DNA from: Dugong dugon
Taxonomy: Eukaryota > Chordata > Mammalia > Sirenia > Dugongidae
NCBI GenBank assembly: GCA_030035585.1
Contig: CM057475.1
Coordinates: 1,683,501 to 1,747,500, forward strand
DNA: 64,000 bases
Direction: 5' to 3'
The notes beneath the pieces are model-generated. The model was not told the origin of the DNA. It made no database searches and worked only from the letters and a program-made list of their open reading frames with translations. How positions within the stretch are numbered: position 1 is the first letter of the stretch; the number at the start of each line of letters is the position of its first letter. Made by a program: the position numbers and the translations under genes. Shown in pieces: positions 55,390-64,000 of this stretch.

Positions 55390-57220
55390 AAACAGTTATT
55401 GTTGTAGTTTAAGTGAAAGTTTACAGTTCAAGTTAGTCTCTCATACAAAAATTTATACATACATTGCTATGTGACCCTAGATGCTCTCCCTATACTATGA
55501 CAGCACACTCCTCCTTTCCACCCCTGATCTCCCGTGTCCATTCTACCAGCTCCTGACCCTCTCTGCCTTCTCATCTCACCTCTGGACAGAAGCTGCCCAT
55601 TTAGTCTCGTGTATCTACTTGAGCTAAGAAGCACACTCTTCACAATTATCATTTTATGTCCCATAGTCCAGTCTAATCTTCGTCTGAAGAGTTGGCCTTG
55701 GGGATTGTTTTAGTTCTGGGTTGACAGAGAGTCTGGGGGCCATGCTTTCTGGAATTCCTCCAGTCTCAGTCAGACCGTTAAGTCTGGTCTTCTTGCTAGA
55801 ATTTGAGTTCTGCCCCCCCCCCCACCTTTCTCCTATTTCATCAGGGACTCTCTGTTGTGTTCCCTGTCAGGGCGGCCATTGGTGGTAGCTGGGCAACATC
55901 TAGTTCTTCTTGTCTCAGGCTGATTAAGTCTCTGGTTTATGTGGCCCTTTCTGTCTCCTGGGCTAATGCTTTCCTTGTGTCTTTGGTGTTCTTCATTCTC
56001 CTTTACTCCAGGTGAGTTGGAACCAATTGATGCATCTTAGATGGCTGCTTGCTATCTTTTAAGACCCCAGAGGCCACTCACCAAAGTAGGATGCAGAATA
56101 TTTTCTTAATAAACTTGATATGTCAATTGACCTAGACGTTCCCTGAAAGCATGGTCCCCAGACTCTTGCCCCTGCTACTCTGTCCATCAAAGTGTTTGAT
56201 TGTATTCAGGAAACTTCTTAGCTTTGGTTTAGTCCACTTGTGCTGGCTTCCCCTGTAGTGTGTGCTGTCCTTCCCTTCACCTAAGATAATTCTTGTCTAC
56301 TATCTAGTTAGTGAATAAACCTCACCTTCCCTCCCCAGCCTTGTAACCATCAAAGAATGTTTTCTTCTGTGTTTAAACCTTTTCCTGAGTTCTTATAATC
56401 ATGGTCTTATACAGTATTTGTCCTTCTATAACTGACTAAATTCACTCAGCATAATGCCCTCCAGATTCCTCCATGCTATAAGATGTTTCACAGATTCATC
56501 ATTGTCCTTTATCGTATTCCATTGTGTGAATATACCATAGTTTGTTTATCCATTCATCTGTTGATGGGCACTTAGGTTGTTTCCATCTTTTTCCTATTGT
56601 GAACAGTGATGTAATGAACATGGGTACACATATATCTATTTGTGTGACGGCTCTTATTTCTTTAGGATATATTCCAAGGAGTGGGATTGCTGGATAGTAT
56701 GCTACTTCTATTTCTAGCTTTTTAAGGAAGCACAACATCAATTTCCAAAATGGTTGTACCATTTTACTTTCCCACCAACAGTGTATAAGTGTTCCAGTTT
56801 CTCCACAACCTCTCCAACATTTATTATTTTGTGTTTTTTTGCATTAATGCTAGCCTTGTTGGTGTGAGATGATATCTCATTGTAGTTTTGATTTGTATTT
56901 CTCTAATGGCTAATGATCGAGAGCATTTCTTCACGTGTCTGTTAGTCACCTGAATGTCTTCTTTGACAAAGCGCCTGTTCATATCATTTGCCCATTTTTT
57001 AATTGGGTTGTCTTTTTGTTGTTGAGGTTTTGCAGTATCTTGTAGATTTTAGAGATTAGAGGCTGATCAGATTTGTTGTAACCAATTTTTTTTTTCCCCA
57101 GTCTGTAGGTTGTCTTTTGACTCTTTTGGTGAAGTCTTTTGAGAGCATAAGTGTTTGATTTTTAGGAGATTCCAGGTATCTCTTCTGGTGTTTGTGCATT
57201 GTTACTTGTGGTTCTGTTCT
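55390..57220 (-). mobile_element. L1 3' half (ORF2 end and 3' UTR)
   Basis: Minus orientation. 3' end at 55395 ('gtagtttaagtgaaagttta'), 3' UTR (variant like that at 29990-30480), then ORF2 C-terminal sequence to about 57200. The 3' UTR differs from that of the 35683, 28774 and 60990 copies, so at least two L1 lineages are present. Confidence 0.85.
56499..57130 (-). pseudogene. L1 ORF2 C-terminal remnant
   Basis: Minus frame with [20 protein letters not shown] and [20 protein letters not shown], continued upstream in other frames (SKDFTKRVKRQPTDWGKKKL at 57065-57140). Frameshifted and stopped. Confidence 0.85.
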
Positions 57221-58700
57221 TTTTATTTTTGAAAGAGGTTTTTGCTGGATATAGAATTCTTGGTGGACCTTTTTTTGTTTCATATTTTGAATATGTATTC
57301 TGCCCTCCACTGTTTTTAATGAGAAGTGAGTCATTAATTGTATTATTGCTTCCTTTCATGTGAAGACTTCTTGCTGGTTTTAATTGCTGTTTTCCAGATT
57401 TTCTATTTGTTTTTGTCTTTTAGCAGCTTGGCAATGATGTATCTAGGTGAGGATCTCTGTGTTTATCCTATTTGGGTTTTGTTGCAAACCTTTGATGTGT
57501 ATATTAATTTGGGGAAATTTTTTAAAATCAAATTTGTGAAGTTATTGGTCATGATTTTATCTAATTTTTTTCTGTCCCCCATCTCTCTCTTCTTCCTTTG
57601 TGTCTCTCGTTATATATATGTTGGTACACTTAATATTATCCTACATGTCTCTAAGGCTTTGTTCATTTTCCTTCAATCCTTTTTCTCCCTGTCCTTCAGA
57701 TTGGACAATTTACATTGATCACTATTCAAATGCACTGATTCTTTCTTCTACTATCTTAAATCTACTGTCGAGCACCTCTAGTGACTTTTTCATTTTGGTT
57801 ATTTATTTTTCAACTCTAGAATAATCATTTGATTCATTTTATAGTTTTCTGTTTCCCCACTGAGATTCTCTATTTATTGAGTGAATGTCATATTTTGTGT
57901 TACTCTTTTGATTATATTTATAATAGCTGCTTTGAAGTCTTTGTTAAATGGAACATCTAGGTCCATTCAGTCAGTTTCAAATTAACTGTTTTATTCCTGA
58001 GCATGGATCACATTTTCCTGTTTCTTTTATGCTTCATATTTTTGTTGTTGTTATTGAAAACTGGATATCTTAAATATATAATGTAGCAACTCTAGATTAT
58101 GTATTAATTTGCTGAGTTTTTTTAAATTTTCTTAAATTACCTGCACTTAAATTTGTCTCTTTTGCAGCATGTAGTCTTTGATTTCTTTGCTTAGGTTTTT
58201 ATTCTGAGTCTTATTTTTTAGTTTTGGCTTCCTGGGAGTTGCCCCTATATTAACAAATTCCCTTTGTTTGTCCACCAATAATTTTGGCAAAGATTGTGCT
58301 CAAATACCACTAGCCCATTGAGCTTCCATCTTCTGCACATAAATGTTGTGTGTTAGGGAGAGCATTCAGTGTTGCAGCCAGTTCTCTAGTTTCCCTTGAT
58401 TTTTACATTTTGCTAGGTTCTCTCCGGTCCCTCCCATTAATGTGTGTAGTTTCCCAGTCAGCCAGGGATATGGAGAGGACTTAGCTCAGTCATTCTGTGG
58501 CTGTCTCATTTCCAGGATCTCCAAGTTAAATATTTATCTGGTATGCCACTTATCCCAAGTGGGGCCACAAAGTTAAGCTAACAAAGTTTCAGTGCTTCCC
58601 CATTTGTGGCTTATCACATTGGTCTCTTCTAGCTGATAAATGAGGGTTTTTCACCCTCAGACCTAATTGAAGTTTTTTTCCTGCCTAGATCATTGCTATA
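57221..58700 (-). mobile_element. HAL1/old L1 ORF1 and 5' region
   Basis: Minus orientation: remnants of the ORF1 C-terminus next to 57221 (PPRILYPAKTSFKNK-like) and an old HAL1/L1 5' region ('ttgaaaactggatatcttaa' 58055-58075, 'ctgagcatggatcacatttt' 58001). No ORF2 lies between this ORF1-like part and the L1 at 55390-57220 in an order fitting one element, so they are probably two insertions. Confidence 0.6.
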
Positions 58701-58845
58701 TTTTAATTTCTCATCTGTATCAGGTATCCTCATCCTGATAATGCCTTCCTTCTCCTTTCCTTAATTGAAACCAGGGCTTCCATAGGTTACTGTTTTCCCC
58801 TATGGTATTTTCAAATGCCACCACGTGTCTGTCACTATGTTGTAC

Positions 58846-59765
58846 TGTGGTGGCTTGCTTGTTGCTGTGATACTGGAAGCTTAGCCACCAGTATTTCAAA
58901 TACCAGCAGGGTGACCCATGGTGGATAGGTTTGGGATGAGCTTCCAAACTCAGACAGACTAGGAAAAAGGACATGGTAGCCTATTTATGAAAGAATTAGC
59001 CAGTAAAAACCTTATGAATAGCACAGGAACATTGTCTAATAGTGCTGGAAAATGAGCTCCTCAGGTTGGAAAGCACTCGAAAGATGACTGGAGAAGAGCT
59101 GCCTCCTCAAAGTAGAGTCAACCTTAATGACTTAGATGGAGTCAAGCTTTCAGGACCTTCATTTGCTGATGTGGCAAGACTCAAAATAAGAAGAAATAGC
59201 TGCAAACAAACAGCCATTGATAATCGGAATGTGGAATGTATGAAGTATGAATCTAGGAAAACTGGAAGTCATCGAAAAGTAAATGGAACACATAAACAAT
59301 CAACATTCTAGGCATTGGTAAGCTGAAATGGACTGGTATTGGCCATTTTGAATGGGACAATCATATCCTCTACTATGCCTGTAATGACAAATTGAAGAGG
59401 AGTGGAGTTGCATTCCTTATCAAAAGGAACATTTCAAGATCTATCCTGAAATACAACATGTCAGTGATAGGATAATATCCATTCACCTACAAGGAAGACC
59501 AGCTAATACGATTATTATTCAAATTTGTGCCCCAACCACTAAGGCCAAAGATGAAGAAACTGAAGACTTTTACCAGTATCTGCAATCTGAAAGTGATCAA
59601 ACATGCAATCAAGATGCATTGATAATTACTGGTGTTGGAATGTGAAAGTTGGAAATAAAGAAGAAATAGTAGTTGGAAAATATGGTCTTGGTGATACAAA
59701 TGATGTCGGAGATCGCATGATAGAATTTTGCAAAACTAATGACTGAAAATACTGAAAAACAGTGG
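58846..59765 (+). mobile_element. RTE (BovB-like) LINE, 5' half
   Basis: Plus orientation: 5' UTR-like part ('gtgatactggaagcttagcc', 'gctggaaaatgagctcctca', 'gaagagctgcctcctcaaag'), then the endonuclease coding start ('tggtattggccattttgaat', 'caagatctatcctgaaatac'), ending near 59765 in the endonuclease region. RT part missing. Confidence 0.85.
59200..59765 (+). pseudogene. RTE endonuclease N-part remnant
   Basis: Broken frames encode NRNVECMKYESRKTGSH, LKWTGIGHFEWDNHILYYAC-like text, NDKLKRSGVAFLIKRNISRS and SILKYN, then a shift; later DALIITGVG. It parallels 23649-23907 on the minus strand. Catalytic residues cannot be checked because the domain is cut. Confidence 0.75.
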
Positions 59766-60254
59766 CAGGAGAGACCCAGCAGCAGGAGACATCGCTGTGG
59801 GCTTTCCAGCCCATGGAGGAAAAGCTGAGCACCTTTGGGGAGAGGCCTAGGGCCAGGGAGAGGAGTACCTGCAAGCACAGCTGGGAAGAGGCTGTCCTGA
59901 TGGAAGAACTGTATCCTTAAGCATTTCTGAGTCTGAATGGTAACCTATTACTTCTCTAATATACCCCATAACCGTGAGTACGGGCTGTGAGTTCTGTGTG
60001 TCCATTGCAATGAATGAATTATTGAACACAGCAGAGAAGTAGATAGTGCTGTGGGAGGGATGGTTGGTGTCAGAATTGGTAAAGATGGTGGAGACAAGAG
60101 GCATCCCTGACCTCCACCTCATAGGAATCAGCCTTGGGCTGTTGAACTTGATTCTCCCTCCCCCTTGTGAAGTTAGAGGAGTTCAGACAGTGTCCCCACG
60201 TCAGTTTTACAGCTTACATATATATATATTTGTATGTATGCATGTATTTATGTA
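59766..60254. other. possible LTR end
   Basis: 'cccataaccgtgagtacggg' and 'tgtgagttctgtgtgtccat' with a GC-richer lead-in recall an LTR R/U5 region, but I cannot name the family. Confidence 0.3.
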
Positions 60255-60458
60255 TGCTGTTGTTATGTGTCATCGAGTTGATTCCAACTCACAATGACCT
60301 TATAAGACAGAGTAGAATTGCCCCATAAAGTTTTCTAGGTTGTAATCTTTTTGGGAGCAGATTGCCAGGTCTTTTCTCCCATATAGCCACTGGTGGGTTC
60401 CAACTGCCGACCTTTCAGTTAGCAGCTGAGCACTTAACCATTGCACCACCAGAGCTCT
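60255..60458 (-). repeat. AfroSINE (long variant)
   Basis: Tail 'gtgtcatcgagttgattcca', head 'ttgcaccaccagagctct'. Confidence 0.92.
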
Positions 60459-60491
60459 CTCTCTTGTTGCATATATAGATACACGTATATA

Positions 60492-60656
60492 AAAAATCCA
60501 AAAACCAAACCCATTGCTGTCAATTCTGACTCATAGAGACCCTATAGGACAGAGTAAAACTGCCCAATATGGTTTCCAAGGAGCGCCTGGTGAAATTGAA
60601 CTGCCAACCTTTAGGTTAGCAGCCATAGTGCTTAACCACTACACCATCAGGGTTTC
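60492..60656 (-). repeat. AfroSINE
   Basis: Tail 'aaaaaccaaacccattgctg', head 'ctacaccatcagggtttcc'. Confidence 0.92.
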
Positions 60657-60674
60657 CATATATACATACGCACT

Positions 60675-60848
60675 AAAAACCCAAATGAGTTGCAATTGAG
60701 TTGATTATGACTCATGGTGACCCCATGTGTGCAGAGTAGAGCTGCATTCCATAAGATTTTTCAAGGCTATAAATTTTGGATGCAGATTTCCAGGTCTTTC
60801 TTCTGAGGCATCTCTGAATGGGTTCAAACTGCCAACCTTTCAGTTTGT
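60675..60848 (-). repeat. AfroSINE (long variant, head replaced)
   Basis: Tail 'gagttgcaattgagttgatt', body 'tgtgtgcagagtagagctgc'; the head ends at 'cctttcagtttgtag' followed by T16. Confidence 0.88.
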
Positions 60849-60984
60849 AGTTTTTTTTTTTTTTTTTAACAAAAACAAAACAAAATTCACCAGCAATCCT
60901 TCCTTACCACCCCTAACCTCCACCCCAGGTAGAAGCAACCATTCCTTAGACATAAATAGTTTAAAAGGATTTTAGCTGATTTTT

Positions 60985-61724
60985 TAACTGTATTTTAGAT
61001 GAGGGTTTACAGTGCACATTCGTTTCTCATTAAACAATTAATACATATATTGTTTTGTAACATTGGATGCCACTCCCACAACATGTGAACACGCTCTCCT
61101 TCTCGACCTTGGGTTCCCTGTTATCATCAGCTTTCCTGTCCCCTCCTGCCTTCTCGTCCTTGCCCCTGGGCTGGTGTGCCCATTTAGTCTCATTTTGTTT
61201 TATGGGACTGTCCAGTCTTTGGCTGAAGGGTGAACCTCAGGAGTGACTTTAGTACTGAGTTAAAAGGGAGCCAAGGGGCCGTACTCTCAGGAATTCTCCA
61301 GTCTCTGTCAGACCAGTAAGTCTGGTCTTTGTTTTTTGGTGGGGGAGTTAGAATTTTGTTCTACATTTTTCTTCAGCTCTGTCCAAGACCCTCTACTGTG
61401 ATCCCTGTGAGAACAGGTGCTGGTGGTAGCCAGGCATCATCTAGTTGTGCTGGACTCAGTCTGGTGGAGGCTGTTGTAGTTGTGGTCCATTAGTTCTTTG
61501 GACTAATCTTTCCCTGGTGTCTTTGGTTTTCTTCACTCTCTTTTGCTCCAAATGGTGTGAGATCAGTGGAGTATCTTAGATGACCACTCACAAGCTTTTA
61601 AAACCCAAGATGCTACTCACCAAAGTAGGATATAGAACATTTTCTTTATAAACTATGTTATGCTGGTTGAGCCAGATATGCCCTGAGACCATGATCCCCA
61701 GCCCTCAGCTCAGGGGCTAGGCTA
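60985..61724 (-). mobile_element. L1 3' UTR (5'-truncated)
   Basis: Minus orientation, ~740 bp: 'gatgagggtttacagtgcac', 'gccttctcgtccttgcccct', 'tgttttatgggactgtccag', 'aacccaagatgctactcacc'. The family is that of 28774 and 35683. Confidence 0.88.
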
Positions 61725-62030
61725 CGTCTATATCTATGTCTGTACCTATATGAAACAATAATAACACAAAGGAAGTGGGAGGAGCTATGTGGGAGTTAAA
61801 AACAAGAGAAAAATAGACAATAGAATCATACACATGAATGATCCTGACATTGCAGTTATTCAACATGAACTATAACTCCTTTTAATATATCAAACAAAAT
61901 AAAATGAAAATGGGGAAAGTGGATGAAAAGATGGACAATTTCATCAAAGAATTAAAATATAGCAAAAAATTAATAGCTTAAATAGTCAATATCAGAATTA
62001 AGAATTAATTTGATGGGATTAAAAATATAT
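61725..62030 (+). mobile_element. old L1-like A-rich fragment
   Basis: A-rich sense-strand L1-type text ('gaatgatcctgacattgcag', 'tttaatatatcaaacaaaat'); too decayed to place. Confidence 0.35.
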
Positions 62031-64000
62031 TGAACAAGAGGCCAACGAACACATGAAAAGATGCTGACAATCATTAGCCATCAGAGAGACGCAGCTAAAA
62101 CCACAATGACATGCTATCTTACCCATGCAAAAATGGCACTGATTAAAAAACAAACAAACAAACAGAAAATAACAAATACTAGACAGGTTGCCAGGTGATG
62201 GAACCCTGCTCCATTGCTGGTGGAATTGTAAATTGGTTGAGCCACTATCTATCTATTTAAAAGCTAGAAATAGAAACACCAAATGATGTAGCAATCCCAC
62301 TCCTAGGTATACACCCTAAAGAAATAACAGCAGTGACATGAATAGACACATGCACACCCATGTTCATTGTAGCATTATTCACAATAGCAAAAGGTGGAAG
62401 CAACCTAAGTGCCCATCAACAGATGAATGGATTAACAAGCTGTGGTACGTACACACAATGGAATACTATACAGCAATAAAGAATAATGGCTAACCTGCAA
62501 AACTTCTCACAACATGGATAAACCTGGAAGACCTTATGCTGAGTGAAATAAGTCAATAGCAAAAGGACAAGTATTGTATGAGACCACTATTATAAAGTAA
62601 CAAAGGTTTACACACAGCACAGGGAAAAAAAAAGAAAAAAAACCTCTTTGATGGTTACCAGGGATGGGTGGGTGAGGGAGGGAAAATTATCAAAGATATA
62701 GTAGACACATGTTAATATTGGTGAAGGAAAAGGCAATACACAATGTGGGAGAAGTCAGCACAACATGACCAAGGCAAAAGAAGACACTGAGAAGAACACA
62801 AGAATAAAGGACAACTATGGTAACTATGAAGCCCTGGTGGCACAGTGGTCAAGAGCGTAGGCTGCTAACCAAAAGGTCAGCAGTTCAAATCCACTAGCCG
62901 CTCCTTGGAGACCACATGTCCTACAGGGTTGTTATGGGTTGGAATTGACTCAGTGGCAATGGGTTTGGTTTTTGGTTTATGGTGACTACTATAACATAGA
63001 CAATCATGCAACAATAGTATGAACAAACAATAATCTATGAATGGATACATAAATAGATGGATAAATATGCCAAGAGATGCAGAGGGAGTAAGGGAGCACA
63101 CCCACCAGCAGATACAGGATTGGTGGTGGAAATTTCTAAATACATGACTGTGGATGCTCCTTATATATTAATATAGACAATAGATCACACAAGGGCCACA
63201 GTTAGGGGAACCTCCTAGACATAGGTAACACCTCATGGGATGAAGTTCCCAGGCTCAAAGGCAAAGGACCATCTATGTCAATTGGCACAACATAGTTCTT
63301 AAAGACAATGTTTTACATCCTGCTTTGGTGAATCGGGTGTGAGGTCTTTAAAAGCTTGTAACTGGCCATCTAAGATATAACTTACCAGTCTCTTCCGGTC
63401 CAGAGCAAAGGAGAGTGAAAAAAAACTAAAGACTCAAGAGAGCAATTAGTCCAAAGGACTAATGGTTCACATGAGCCACAGCCTATATGACCCTGACTCC
63501 AAAGAACTAGATGGTGCCCAGCTGCCACCACTGACTACTGTGACTGAGATCAAACAGAGGGTCCTGGACAGAGCTGGAGAAAAATGTAGAACAAAAGATC
63601 AAATTCACAAAAAAGATCCAACTGACTGGTCTGACAGAGACTGGAGGAACCCCGAAACTATGGCCACCGGACATTCTTCTAACTCAGAACTGAAGCCATT
63701 CCGGAAATTTACCTTTCAGCCAAAGATTAGGCAGGACTATAAAACAAACAATAACACACGTGAGGAATGTGCTTCTCAGATCAATCAAATATAGGGGACC
63801 AAATGGGCAACACCTGCCCAAAAACAAAGACAAGAAGATGGGAAGAGACAGGAAAACTGAAGGAATGGAACCAGGGAACCTGGGATGGAAAGGGAAAGGG
63901 GGAGAGTGCTGACACAATGCAGGGATTGCAACCAATGTCACAAAAGAATCTGTGTATAAATTTTTGAATGAGAAACTAATTTGCTCTGTAAACTTTCACC
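62031..64000 (+). mobile_element. L1, ORF2 end and 3' UTR, with SINE inside
   Basis: Plus orientation: ORF2 C-terminal text (62031-62460: 'ggccaacgaacacatgaaaa', 'aatagaaacaccaaatgatg', 'ttcacaatagcaaaaggtgg', 'gtgcccatcaacagatgaat'), then a 3' UTR reaching the window end ('tgagaaactaatttgctctg'). An AfroSINE lies at 62827-62986. Frames are broken; the frame at 63462-63794 lies in 3' UTR and is by chance. Confidence 0.88.
62827..62986 (+). repeat. AfroSINE inside L1 3' UTR
   Basis: Head 'gaagccctggtggcacagtg', B box GTTCAAATCCACT, tail 'ttgttatgggttggaattga' and GTTTGG end. Confidence 0.93.

Noticed and set aside
57338..57718. 126-codon hydrophobic frame (membrane-protein-like)
   Set aside because: T-rich antisense strand of an old HAL1/L1 ORF1 region; hydrophobicity comes from base composition.
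63462..63794. 110-codon frame near the window end
   Set aside because: Lies in the 3' UTR of an L1; the same region in the L1 copy at 35683-37862 has stops.

Overview
The window looks like non-coding nuclear DNA from an afrotherian mammal, most likely an elephant or another paenungulate. The evidence is about thirty copies of the Afrotheria-specific tRNA-derived AfroSINE (typical tail: ATGAGTCGGAATCGACTCGA then CGGCAACGGG), several RTE (BovB-like) LINEs that share this tail, young-looking L1 3' ends, and the common eutherian fossils MIR, MER5A-like hAT, MLT1/MaLR LTRs and old L1/HAL1. I found no intact protein-coding gene of the host. All long open frames belong to retrotransposons, to a dead hAT transposase or to a tandem array. 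Family names are from memory of consensus sequences; no search was run. || Layout. 1-13.4 kb and 20-35.3 kb hold a decaying nuclear tRNA cluster: Ala-AGC (3255, best preserved, with a T7 terminator), Phe-like (4537), Ser-AGA (5360), Ala-AGC-like (9092), Phe-GAA with a T-arm deletion (10988), Met-CAT (20588), Leu-AAG-like (21203), Lys-TTT 3' part (24671), Ala 5' part (26496), Ser-GCT (34654) and Ala-TGC-like (35233). Two long diverged duplications carry some of them: block A (1501-3640 and 24731-26879, with tRNA-Ala) and block B (4050-6440 and 10600-13400, with tRNA-Phe). This mix of isotypes resembles the tRNA cluster of the mammalian extended MHC class I region (human 6p22); that synteny is inference. 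|| 13.4-20.3 kb: LTR fossils, including a MaLR 3' end whose LTR is split by a 3.9-kb hAT (Tip100/Zaphod-like) transposon at 16311-20217 with a frameshifted ZMYM1-like transposase. 22.2-23.9 kb: L1 tail and an internally deleted RTE. 28.5-33.5 kb: L1 tails and a long minus-strand element with a good L1 ORF1 that runs straight into a 3' UTR without ORF2 (HAL1-like). 35.7-37.86 kb: 5'-truncated L1 with ORF2 C-terminus. || 37,866-41,395: the most unusual structure, a tandem array of about ten 321-349-bp units, each built of three related ~115-bp monomers (a trimeric higher-order repeat), starting exactly at the L1 3' end. 41.6-42.7 kb: ORF1-type L1/HAL1 fossil. 43.8-54.3 kb: nested SINEs, LTRs, an RTE that splits a MIR, and unassigned AT-rich DNA. 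55.4-58.7 kb: L1 then HAL1-like DNA on the minus strand. 58.8-59.8 kb: 5' half of an RTE with its endonuclease region. 60.2-64 kb: SINE cluster and two L1 3' ends, the last reaching the window end. The only 'working together' visible is parasitic: RTE supplies the 3' tail that AfroSINEs copy, and L1 probably supplies the poly(A)-type insertions.
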